Source of the DNA: an uncultured Agathobacter sp.
Lineage (GTDB): Bacteria; Bacillota; Clostridia; Lachnospirales; Lachnospiraceae
Assembly (NCBI GenBank): GCA_934365945.1
Contig: CAKRNE010000021.1
Location: 1 to 41,789 of the forward strand
Length of the DNA: 41,789 nucleotides
Direction of reading: 5' to 3'
In this document: piece by piece, positions 1-6,269 of the stretch
Layout of the letters: every line of letters starts with the position of its first letter
Numbering within the stretch: the stretch's first letter is position 1
Made by a program: the position numbers and the translations under genes
Notes under the pieces: model-generated
What the model was told of the DNA's origin: nothing
Seen by the model: only the letters and a program-made list of their open reading frames with translations
Databases searched by the model: none

Positions 1-20
1 TATCATATCGTAATAGAAAT

Positions 21-141
21 GAAAATTCGGGAATCTTGCTTACAAACCGGGATTTTCATTTACAAACCGGGAATCTCGGTTACAAAACAGGACTTTCATT
101 TACAAATGGGGAGTCTTGTGTTACAAATGGGATTCTCAGCT
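21..141. repeat. Six degenerate 20-bp tandem repeats
   Basis: Successive units start at 21, 41, 61, 81, 101 and 122. The core is TACAAACCGGGA followed by a variable TTTTCATT-like half. The first unit has lost the TACAA start and the fifth has one extra base. The 20-bp period is close to two DNA turns, so the copies would sit on one face of the helix. The array lies just upstream of the 165-193 promoter, which suggests a multi-site protein-binding region. There are no unique spacers, so it is not a CRISPR array. Function unknown. Confidence 0.75.
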
Positions 142-164
142 TACTATTCACCTACTATTTACCC

Positions 165-193
165 TTGACAATCATTTATGACAAGAATATAAT
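165..193 (+). promoter_or_regulatory. Consensus sigma-A promoter for the XRE/DUF3169 operon
   Basis: A perfect TTGACA (165-170) is separated by 17 bp from a perfect TATAAT (188-193). Transcription would start near 200, directly at the twin palindromes, and the first gene begins at 253. A promoter this strong usually needs a repressor to keep it quiet, which fits autorepression by the XRE protein it drives. Confidence 0.85.
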
Positions 194-200
194 ACATTAT

Positions 201-237
201 GACAAACAAAGTTGTCAAACAGACAAAAATAATTGTC
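201..237. promoter_or_regulatory. Twin palindromic operators, GACAA-N6-TTGTC
   Basis: Two 16-bp inverted repeats are seen at 201-216 and 222-237, each GACAA-N6-TTGTC, with centres 21 bp apart (two helical turns). They lie between the promoter and the start codon at 253. The layout is that of an operator pair bound by two repressor dimers. The encoded XRE protein is the obvious candidate ligand; this is inference. Confidence 0.65.
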
Positions 238-252
238 ACACGGAGGCGCTAT

Positions 253-474
253 ATGACACTGAAGAATCGTTTAAAGGAACGCAGGGCCGCGCTGAATGTC
301 AATCAACAGGAGATGGGCAGGCTGTGTGGTGTGTCGAGACAGACAATCAGCCTTATAGAAAGAGGCGACTATTCACCATCAGTTACCCTGGCACTGACGA
401 TAGCAAAGGTGTGCGGTGTTACAGTTGAAGATGTATTTTATTTGCAGGAGGAAGATGAAGATGGAGAGAGATGA
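253..474 (+). CDS. XRE-family HTH transcriptional regulator
   Basis: This is a 73-residue protein that is almost entirely one Cro/CI-type HTH domain: LKERRAALNVNQQEMGRLCGVSRQTISLIERG at its N-terminus, then a helix ending in an acidic tail. The start at 253 is chosen because GGAGG (242-246) sits 6 nt upstream. An in-frame ATG at 199 lies in the operator region and has no ribosome site. Small regulators of this type with the RQTISLIERG helix and a VEDVFYLE-like end usually pair with a membrane protein of unknown function and act as autorepressors. The next gene overlaps it by 14 nt, so the two are translationally linked. The DNA targets are probably the GACAA-N6-TTGTC sites in its own leader. 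Confidence 0.9.
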   Translation: MTLKNRLKERRAALNVNQQEMGRLCGVSRQTISLIERGDYSPSVTLALTIAKVCGVTVEDVFYLQEEDEDGER

Positions 475-1234
475 GATTAAAGAAGCAAACCGTAAGGCTA
501 TGCCGGGATTTCTGCTTCTTGCACTCGTGGGAGCAATTTTGGGTGGTATTGTTGGATTTTATTGCTCAAGATATGATGTTGATCAGTTTGCAGGCAGTAT
601 GAAAAGCGCGGGAGCATTTTTCGGCAACTATGTTTCTAGCTGGATATTGCTTGCTATAGCTGTCATCACACCGATAGTGGTCATACCTGTTTACCAAAAG
701 ACAAAAAGGCTGCTTTTGGCATGGGATGGAGAGGATGAATCCGTATGCGACATTGCAGAGAAGAAGCTTAATACGGTACTCCTGATAAACGGTATTGCAT
801 TGATAAGTGCATTTTTCCTTATCAGCGCAACATATTCAGGGGGATTTGCAATGATTGAAAAACATTTGAATATGTATGTGCTTGCAATTGTGACATTTCT
901 GATAATACTGGCTGAGGGGATAATCACCCAGCAAAAGGTAGTTGATATTATCAAAATAATGTATCCGGAGAAAACTGCTTCGGTATATGACTTGAAATTT
1001 CAAAAGAAATGGGTAGACAGCTGCGATGAGGCAGAAAAAATAATGATAGGCAGATGTGCCTTTGAGGCATTCAAGGTGACCAATTCAGTATGCGGGGCAC
1101 TATCCGTTATTCTGGCAATAAGTGCTTTGATGTTTGATATAGGATTTTTACCATCATTTGTTGTCTGTCTGATATGGCTTGTCAACCAGTGTGCATATTG
1201 CAGGGCTGCGGCAAAGTGCTCTAAAGTACTTTAA
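461..1234 (+). CDS. DUF3169-like integral membrane protein
   Basis: A 257-residue protein with about six hydrophobic segments (roughly residues 14-34, 55-75, 100-122, 130-150, 205-225 and 230-248). There is a charged cytoplasmic loop after the second segment (QKTKRLLLAWDGEDE) and another before the fifth. The organisation, and the position right after a small XRE regulator, match the DUF3169 family, whose function is unknown. The start at 461 is preferred: AGGAGG at 446-451 is 9 nt upstream and overlaps the end of the regulator gene. Longer in-frame starts at 416 and 455 lack good spacing. It probably works with the regulator as a membrane sensor or as a resistance/stress partner, but nothing in the sequence proves that. 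Confidence 0.75.
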   Translation: MERDEIKEANRKAMPGFLLLALVGAILGGIVGFYCSRYDVDQFAGSMKSAGAFFGNYVSSWILLAIAVITPIVVIPVYQKTKRLLLAWDGEDESVCDIAEKKLNTVLLINGIALISAFFLISATYSGGFAMIEKHLNMYVLAIVTFLIILAEGIITQQKVVDIIKIMYPEKTASVYDLKFQKKWVDSCDEAEKIMIGRCAFEAFKVTNSVCGALSVILAISALMFDIGFLPSFVVCLIWLVNQCAYCRAAAKCSKVL

Positions 1235-1263
1235 GGTGACCTGATGCAGTAGGGAGGTAGGCT

Positions 1264-1620
1264 ATGGATAACACATGGTTCATTTATTATTTGCTTTTGA
1301 TGCTTATAATATTATATTTTCCGTGGAAAAGACGGAAACGATATGCAGCAAAAAGAATTATGAAAAAAGGTAAAATAAATAATAGTCAAAGGAGTGCAGG
1401 AAAAATTATGAGAGAATTAGCAGAACGTTTTATAGGAAAAGATGTCTATATCAATTTATTGGATGGAAGAGCTGATGGAGTAATAAAGGAAGTTACAGAT
1501 AATGGAATTGTGTTGGAAAATAAAAATGGAGTGCAGGTAGTGAATCTTGATTATGTTGTAAAGCTGCGTGAATATCCGCATAATAAAAAGGGCAAACGAA
1601 GCACGATAGTGGATATGTAG
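1264..1620 (+). CDS. Small membrane-anchored protein with an Sm-like (DUF6897-type) domain
   Basis: A 118-residue protein. Residues 3-20 form one hydrophobic anchor, followed by a very basic stretch (KRRKRYAAKRIMKKGK). From about residue 44 comes a compact beta-rich domain (IGKDVYINLLDGRADGVIKEV ... VVNLDYVVKLREYP) that resembles small LSm-like DUF6897 proteins. Such domains often bind RNA or act as assembly modules; the role is unknown here. AGGGAGG ends 6 nt before the ATG. It lies 29 bp after the DUF3169 gene and is probably in the same operon. An internal ATG near 1408 could yield a soluble form with only the C-terminal domain. Confidence 0.6.
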   Translation: MDNTWFIYYLLLMLIILYFPWKRRKRYAAKRIMKKGKINNSQRSAGKIMRELAERFIGKDVYINLLDGRADGVIKEVTDNGIVLENKNGVQVVNLDYVVKLREYPHNKKGKRSTIVDM

Positions 1621-2051
1621 TGGCATAAAATCTATAAATTGTATTTCTGCAAATGGAAAGTCGAACATAATTAAGAAAATACAAGAAACGGCTGGGAAAA
1701 CCATATTTATCGGCAAAAGTGATTTCTTCTGCCAAAAAGTTTATGAAATATATTGATTGGAATGCAAATTAGTCATTAATTTGACAAAACATGAAAAGGT
1801 GGCTGAATTTCCGGGCAAATAGTTCAAAGCAAATAGTTGTAAAATAAATACGATTAAACAGGTGGGAATAGGGGTGTTTTTGAAAAAAAGCATAAAAAAT
1901 GCTGCATACGTGTTATACTACATTATATAGATGTCGTATGAAATATGAACGATAAACACATAAATAAACACAGGATATGAGAAGAAATCGCAATCACAAA
2001 TATATTTTGTGAAATACAACAATTGCTCTCTCATAGGAAAAGGAGATAAAA
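1621..2051. other. Gene-free 431-bp region with a possible gene relic
   Basis: No ORF with a ribosome site was found. From about 1628 to 1750 one plus-strand frame is open without a start codon and reads like protein (SANGKSNIIKKIQETAGK, then IFIGKSDFFCQKVYEIY and a stop), which may be the decayed 3' end of a lost gene. I do not recognise the family. The rest is AT-rich. The last bases hold the AGGAG ribosome site of the next gene. No clear promoter or terminator was identified. Confidence 0.35.
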
Positions 2052-2900
2052 ATGCCGGAAAACAGTAGCTGTAGCAGCGCGGGAAGCTGCACAAAATCAA
2101 GCTGCGAGGGCTGTCCATCACATAATGGAGGACCACAGAGCTTCCTCGTAGAGCAGAATAAATTTTCAAACATCAAGCATGTAATAGGAGTTGTCAGCGG
2201 AAAGGGCGGAGTAGGAAAATCATTCGTCACATCCTCACTGGCGGTAAACATGGCAAAGAAGGGCTATAAGGTAGGTATCCTTGATGCCGATATCACAGGA
2301 CCGTCAATACCAAAGATGTTTGGCGCACATGACCAGATACTCGGAGACGAAAACGGCCTGATGCATCCGTATGAGACAAAAGAGGGCATCAAGCTCATCT
2401 CAGTAAACCTGCTCATGGACAACGAGGAGGATCCGGTTATCTGGAGAGGCCCTGTCATTGCCGGAGTAGTAAAACAGTTCTGGAACGAGACAGCATGGGG
2501 CGATATAGACTATCTATTCGTTGATATGCCACCGGGAACAGGCGATGTACCTCTTACCGTATTCCAGTCACTCCCGGTAGATGGAATCGTAATCGTCACA
2601 TCACCGCAGGAGCTTGTCAATATGATTGTCAAAAAGGCATACAATATGGCAGAGGCAATGCACATCACAGTGCTTGGTGTGGTAGAAAACTTCAGCTATC
2701 TCAAATGTCCTGACTGTGGCAAGGAGATAAAGCTTTTCGGAGAGAGCCATATAGACGATATCGCCAAAGAGCTTTCAGTACCGGTACTTGGCAAGCTGCC
2801 GCTCGATACATCATATGCAGCTATCGCCGATAAGGGTGATTTCTACAGCATAGAAAACGACCACCTCGCAAAAGCAACAGAAGTACTTGAGCGCATTTAA
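2052..2900 (+). CDS. mrp: Mrp/NBP35-type Fe-S cluster carrier P-loop ATPase
   Basis: A 282-residue protein of the Mrp/NBP35 (ApbC) family, soluble ATPases that bind and pass on iron-sulfur clusters. The deviant Walker A motif GKGGVGKS is at residues 50-57, followed by LDADITGPSIPKMFG. Switch II is seen as FVDMPPGTGD. A CPDC pair near residue 216 is the usual cluster-bridging motif at the dimer interface. Before the P-loop there is a cysteine-rich lead (C7, C13, C18, C21), as in NBP35-like forms, which could hold a second cluster. AGGAG precedes the ATG. It appears to be a single-gene unit ended by the hairpin at 2916-2953. Confidence 0.93.
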   Translation: MPENSSCSSAGSCTKSSCEGCPSHNGGPQSFLVEQNKFSNIKHVIGVVSGKGGVGKSFVTSSLAVNMAKKGYKVGILDADITGPSIPKMFGAHDQILGDENGLMHPYETKEGIKLISVNLLMDNEEDPVIWRGPVIAGVVKQFWNETAWGDIDYLFVDMPPGTGDVPLTVFQSLPVDGIVIVTSPQELVNMIVKKAYNMAEAMHITVLGVVENFSYLKCPDCGKEIKLFGESHIDDIAKELSVPVLGKLPLDTSYAAIADKGDFYSIENDHLAKATEVLERI

Positions 2901-2915
2901 ATATTTCGTAATGAA

Positions 2916-2953
2916 GCAGGCATATATATCCGCCGGGTGCGGTATATATGCCT
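2916..2953 (+). terminator. Strong hairpin after the Mrp gene, probable terminator
   Basis: Perfect 12-bp arms (2916-2927 and 2942-2953, CAGGCATATATA and its complement) enclose a second CCGC/GCGG stem. The following bases, TATTTAAT, are only weakly U-rich, so termination may be partial or helped by Rho. It lies 15 bp after the stop codon. Confidence 0.6.
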
Positions 2954-3271
2954 GTATTTAATAGAAAACCTTTAAGCATAATTCGTACAGAATCTTAATC
3001 GCATAGTGTAGCTGCTGGGTGTGTGGTCTGCGGCACCTGAATCCGTGGCACTCGCCCCGCACTGCCAAATATTAAACTTTCTTTAAATATGTGATTCCCC
3101 TATTTACATTTCGTTCCATTGGCTTCATAATCATATTACCCACGGATTAAACAATAGTTTTCATACTGAAAATTTACGAAAACAACCAAAAAAGGTAAAA
3201 AGAGTTAATTTTATTATCAATATTTACTCAAAAACAATATTTTTGACGTCAATTTTTATAAAAAAATGCTC
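2954..3271. other. Gene-free intergenic region
   Basis: This region between the Mrp gene and the sulfatase gene has no supported ORF on either strand. About 3000-3065 is distinctly GC-richer than its surroundings, and the rest (3065-3270) is very AT-rich with A- and T-tracts. No recognisable riboswitch or RNA gene was seen. The A/T tracts ahead of the 3272-3300 promoter could act as an UP-element-like region. Confidence 0.4.
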
Positions 3272-3300
3272 TTGTTTTTGTGCATATTTTTGACTATATT
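3272..3300 (+). promoter_or_regulatory. Probable promoter of the LTA synthase-like gene
   Basis: TTGTTT (3272-3277), a 17-bp spacer and TATATT (3295-3300) lie 48 bp before the ATG at 3348, with AT-rich DNA upstream. Both boxes deviate from consensus, so this is a moderate prediction. Confidence 0.4.
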
Positions 3301-3347
3301 ATCATGTAGTAAAGAGAAGGTAAAAGAAAGGCAAATAGGAGGAAAAG

Positions 3348-5480
3348 ATGAAGAAAATATTTGATGTATTGAATGTCGTTAAACAAAAGCTCTTTGTAAA
3401 GAAAGACAAGATTCATTCAGAAAAATATTATCGCAGAATTGATTTTTTAAATAAATATTCGCTTTTATTCCATGCAATCATAGCTATGGCTATCGTATTT
3501 ATAGTAGAGATTATCTCGCGCAGGAGCTTTATCTCTGCATGTAAATTCGTAGATGCACATACACTTGCGTTTATGTACAACTCATTTTTAGTGTTTGTAT
3601 CATTTTCACTTGTGTATCTGTTCAGGCGCAGGGCTTTTGCAAGGGTAATAATCACAGGCTTTTGGACTATTCTCGGAATCATCAACGGCTGTGTGCTTTC
3701 AAACCGTGTCACACCGTTTGGTTATACTGATTTAAAGTGTATTCCGGAGCTTTTAGCCATGAACAATACCAGCTATTTTACAGCGCAGCAGGCTACAATA
3801 GTTGTATTTGGACTTGGCGCATTTGCACTGTTTCTTGTGGCACTTTTTATCAAGGGACCTAAATATACAGGCAAAATCCGTTATGCAGGTGTTTCAGTGG
3901 CATTTTTAGCACTGCTTTTCGTAGCAATCCCTGTCACAACCAATGTGGCACAGAATACCAATGTAGTTGCCAGCTACTATTCAAATATCGCTCAGGGCTA
4001 TGATGATTATGGCTTTGTATACTCATTCTCATCTACTGTAGTGGACCGTGGAATGAAAAAGCCTGAGGACTACAATAAGCAGAATGTGGAAGATGTGGAG
4101 CAGAAGGTCAATTCACAGAAGCAGACCACCACAGTGGACGGAAAGACCGGTCCAAACATCATCTGTGTGCTTTTAGAGTCATTCTGTGACCCGGACGAGA
4201 TTAATTTCCTTCAGGTGAATGAGGATCCTATTCCTACATTCCATGAGCTTGAGAAAAACTATTCAAGCGGATATCTGACTGTACCTGTAGTCGGAGCAGG
4301 AACTGCAAACACAGAGTTTGAGATGCTTACAGGACTCAGCATGCAGTATTTCGGTACAGGAGAGTATCCATACAAGACTATATTAAAGCAGACAGATTGC
4401 GAGAGCATTGCCTCAGATTTATCTAAGATTGGATATGCAACACACGTAGTGCACAACAACGGTGGTAATTTCTACAGCCGTACCAATGCATTTTCACAGA
4501 TGGGCTTTGATACCTTTACCAGCAAGGAGCTCATGAATATCACAGAGTACACTCCAAACGGAAGCTGGCCTACAGATGATATCCTCGTCAGCGAGACAAT
4601 GAAGACCTTTGATGCTACACCGGATCAGTCTGATTTTACTTATATCATCACAGTTGGTACTCACGGAGATTATCCAAAGGAGCCTGTTATCGAGAATCCT
4701 ACATACACCGTATCAGGTGTTGAGGATGAGGGCATGAAAAATGCCTGGACATATTATGTAAACCAGCTCAACGAGGCTGACCGCTTCATCAAGGAGCTCA
4801 CAGATGAGCTTTCTAAGAGAGATGAGGACACCATCGTTGTTATGTTTGGCGATCACCTTCCTACAATGGGACTTCAGAATTCTGATATGAAGTCAGGTGA
4901 TATCTACAAGACAAAGTACATCACATGGAACAACATGGGACTGCCAAAGGAGGATGCTGACCTTTATGCTTACCAGCTTCTTGCCCAGACTACAGACACT
5001 GTTGGTATCCATGAGGGAACTATCATGAACTATCATCAGACTCAGATGAACAGTACAGATGAGGCATCATATCAGGATGATCTTGACCTGTTACAGTACG
5101 ATATCCTTTATGGAAAGCGCTACTGCTACAACGGCGTAGATTTATATCCGGCTTCAGATCTTGTCATGGGAATTGACAAGGTGAACATCACAAATGTGTC
5201 TGATTCATCGACCGGTGATACAGTATATATTTACGGTCACAACTTTACCAACTGGAGTAAGGTTTACATCAACGACTCCAAGGTGGCTACAACTTATCTC
5301 TCAGCAGGTGTGCTTGCTATCAATAAGGAAGACATCAGTGATGGTGATGAGATAACCGTGTGCCAGGTTGGATCAAGTGATACTATTTTCAGAAAGTCTG
5401 AGAATGCGTATACATATGTGGATCCTGCAGTGGAGCACGACAGTGAGTCGGAGACAGATGAACCGACAGAGAACCAGTAG
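3348..5480 (+). CDS. LTA synthase-like membrane sulfatase (phosphoglycerol transferase family)
   Basis: A 710-residue protein. Residues about 38-200 hold five membrane helices. Residues about 265-560 form an extracytoplasmic alkaline-phosphatase/sulfatase fold like that of LtaS, which polymerises glycerol phosphate on lipid anchors. Family active-site elements are visible: E277 in LLESF, the nucleophile candidate T319 in GAGTANTEFE, H439 in GTHGDYP, and D502-H503 in GDHLP. Residues about 605-692 are an added all-beta module (ITNVSDSSTGDTVYIYGHNF) resembling an IPT/TIG or Ig-like domain, and an acidic tail follows. This extension is not part of standard LtaS. The exact product (lipoteichoic acid or another polyol-phosphate decoration) cannot be told. 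AGGAGG precedes the ATG. It is a single-gene unit with its own terminator. Confidence 0.88.
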   Translation: MKKIFDVLNVVKQKLFVKKDKIHSEKYYRRIDFLNKYSLLFHAIIAMAIVFIVEIISRRSFISACKFVDAHTLAFMYNSFLVFVSFSLVYLFRRRAFARVIITGFWTILGIINGCVLSNRVTPFGYTDLKCIPELLAMNNTSYFTAQQATIVVFGLGAFALFLVALFIKGPKYTGKIRYAGVSVAFLALLFVAIPVTTNVAQNTNVVASYYSNIAQGYDDYGFVYSFSSTVVDRGMKKPEDYNKQNVEDVEQKVNSQKQTTTVDGKTGPNIICVLLESFCDPDEINFLQVNEDPIPTFHELEKNYSSGYLTVPVVGAGTANTEFEMLTGLSMQYFGTGEYPYKTILKQTDCESIASDLSKIGYATHVVHNNGGNFYSRTNAFSQMGFDTFTSKELMNITEYTPNGSWPTDDILVSETMKTFDATPDQSDFTYIITVGTHGDYPKEPVIENPTYTVSGVEDEGMKNAWTYYVNQLNEADRFIKELTDELSKRDEDTIVVMFGDHLPTMGLQNSDMKSGDIYKTKYITWNNMGLPKEDADLYAYQLLAQTTDTVGIHEGTIMNYHQTQMNSTDEASYQDDLDLLQYDILYGKRYCYNGVDLYPASDLVMGIDKVNITNVSDSSTGDTVYIYGHNFTNWSKVYINDSKVATTYLSAGVLAINKEDISDGDEITVCQVGSSDTIFRKSENAYTYVDPAVEHDSESETDEPTENQ

Positions 5481-5494
5481 AAAAATATAATCCT

Positions 5495-5523
5495 TGCCCC
5501 GCCGTCCTTGGCGGGGCATTTCT
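5495..5523 (+). terminator. Rho-independent terminator after the sulfatase gene
   Basis: A perfect GC-rich 9-bp stem TGCCCCGCC (5495-5503) / GGCGGGGCA (5510-5518) with a 6-nt loop, followed by TTTCT. It lies 14 bp after the stop codon. Confidence 0.88.
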
Positions 5524-5539
5524 GCGTTTCATGGGCATA

Positions 5540-5690
5540 ATTTCTACAGTATCTAGGCAGCTTCGCTATGCGCTCACGCGAGAGCACATGCCGCCATTCC
5601 ACACCGAGACCCGGGACCTACGCCCCTTACGTTGTGGTTAAATGGTCGCGTGTGTGCACCGGTCTTCGTCCGGTGCTTACGCTTTATTTT
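5540..5690 (+). ncRNA. Candidate structured RNA or repeat element (GC-rich)
   Basis: This stretch is much richer in GC than its neighbourhood and has no ORF. It can fold locally. GCTC/GAGC forms a hairpin at 5572-5585. CCATT-CCACA (5594-5603) pairs with TGTGG (5633-5637) and AATGG (5641-5645) around a 3-nt bulge. GCACA (5584-5588) can pair with TGTGC (5653-5657). The element ends in a terminator-like hairpin at 5656-5676. It could be a small RNA, a leader, or a copy of a dispersed intergenic repeat. I do not recognise an Rfam family, and the strand is assumed from the terminator. Confidence 0.3.
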
Positions 5691-5692
5691 TT
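5656..5692 (+). terminator. Terminator-like hairpin of the GC-rich element
   Basis: GCACCGG (5656-5662) and CCGGTGC (5670-5676) form a 7-bp stem with a TCTTCGT loop, followed after 10 bases by a T-rich run (5683-5692). The gap before the T run lowers confidence. Confidence 0.5.
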
Positions 5693-5884
5693 GTAAAATA
5701 TAGGTATGGTGTTTCTTAAGATATTATAAATGGGTTGAAAATTGTGTATATTGATGATACAATTTCAACGGTTAAGAGTTTGGTAGGATTTACTGACGTG
5801 ACAGATATCTGCAGGCCGGTGAAGTATATCGAATCTATTACTTTAACTTTAGAAATTAAGAATCTAAGTATGGAGGTGAATTTC

Positions 5885-6022
5885 ATGGACAGTAGTGATG
5901 GTCTTGGGCGAAGTAAGAACAACATCGGTGCTGATATACAAGTGAGTATTGTATTGGCAGGCATTGTGGATTCTGTCCGTGGAAAGATTCATCACCGGAC
6001 AGTTTTTAGAGGTACAGTGTAG
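5885..6022 (+). CDS. Possible 45-residue protein of unknown function
   Basis: This short ORF is supported mainly by a very good ribosome site, GGAGG at 5872-5876 with 8-nt spacing. The peptide is not clearly membrane or DNA-binding (MDSSDGLGRSKNNIGADIQV at its start, a short hydrophobic middle IVLAG, a basic end). The same frame stays open upstream to a TTG at 5735 without a ribosome site. A terminator-like hairpin follows at 6106. It may be a real small gene, a leader peptide or a relic; I recognise no family. Confidence 0.3.
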   Translation: MDSSDGLGRSKNNIGADIQVSIVLAGIVDSVRGKIHHRTVFRGTV

Positions 6023-6105
6023 GATATTAAGGAATATTTAGGAATATCAGCTTACACTGTGCTGTGTTTTGCTGTGCACAAATGCATACTTGTTTATATA
6101 TCAGG

Positions 6106-6126
6106 GCACCGTTAGGTGCTTTTTTC
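6106..6126 (+). terminator. Short hairpin with T-run upstream of mgtE
   Basis: GCACC (6106-6110) and GGTGC (6115-6119) with a GTTA loop, followed by seven T in a row (6120-6126). The stem is short, but the tail is typical of a Rho-independent terminator. It ends transcription from the 5885 ORF or acts as an attenuator in the mgtE leader. Confidence 0.5.
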
Positions 6127-6182
6127 GTGCGCAAATTTATAGAGTGCACGGGTTTCGTCCTTTCTATCATGGAGTGATTTTT

Positions 6183-6226
6183 ATGCTTCAAAATCTCGGG
6201 ATTTTGGAGAACCGCATATAGTTTTT
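6183..6226 (+). promoter_or_regulatory. Second hairpin plus T-run in the mgtE leader (possible attenuator)
   Basis: CAAAATC (6189-6195) and GATTTTG (6200-6206) form a stem with a TCGG loop, extended by T-A and T-G pairs. An outer ATGC/GCAT pair (6183-6186, 6214-6217) closes it, and five T follow at 6222-6226. It lies 44 bp before the mgtE start. Terminator-like hairpins between promoter and mgtE are typical of Mg2+-responsive leaders; this is inference. Confidence 0.4.
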
Positions 6227-6269
6227 ATGTGGAAAATGCTATCGGAAATGAGAAAGGAGAGAAATAGAC

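Noticed and set aside
21..141. CRISPR array
   Set aside because: The 20-bp units are directly adjacent with no spacers and are degenerate; no cas genes are nearby.
36..428. 130-codon ORF running through the tandem repeats
   Set aside because: It crosses the promoter and operators, has no ribosome site and overlaps the XRE gene in another frame.
3000..3065. tRNA or riboswitch in the GC-richer patch before the sulfatase gene
   Set aside because: No cloverleaf, no TTC-arm-like sequence and no known aptamer words were found.
6100..6190. Complete M-box riboswitch
   Set aside because: Only two short conserved words are present; the spacing is too short and the central conserved segments are missing. 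Kept as a weak finding only.
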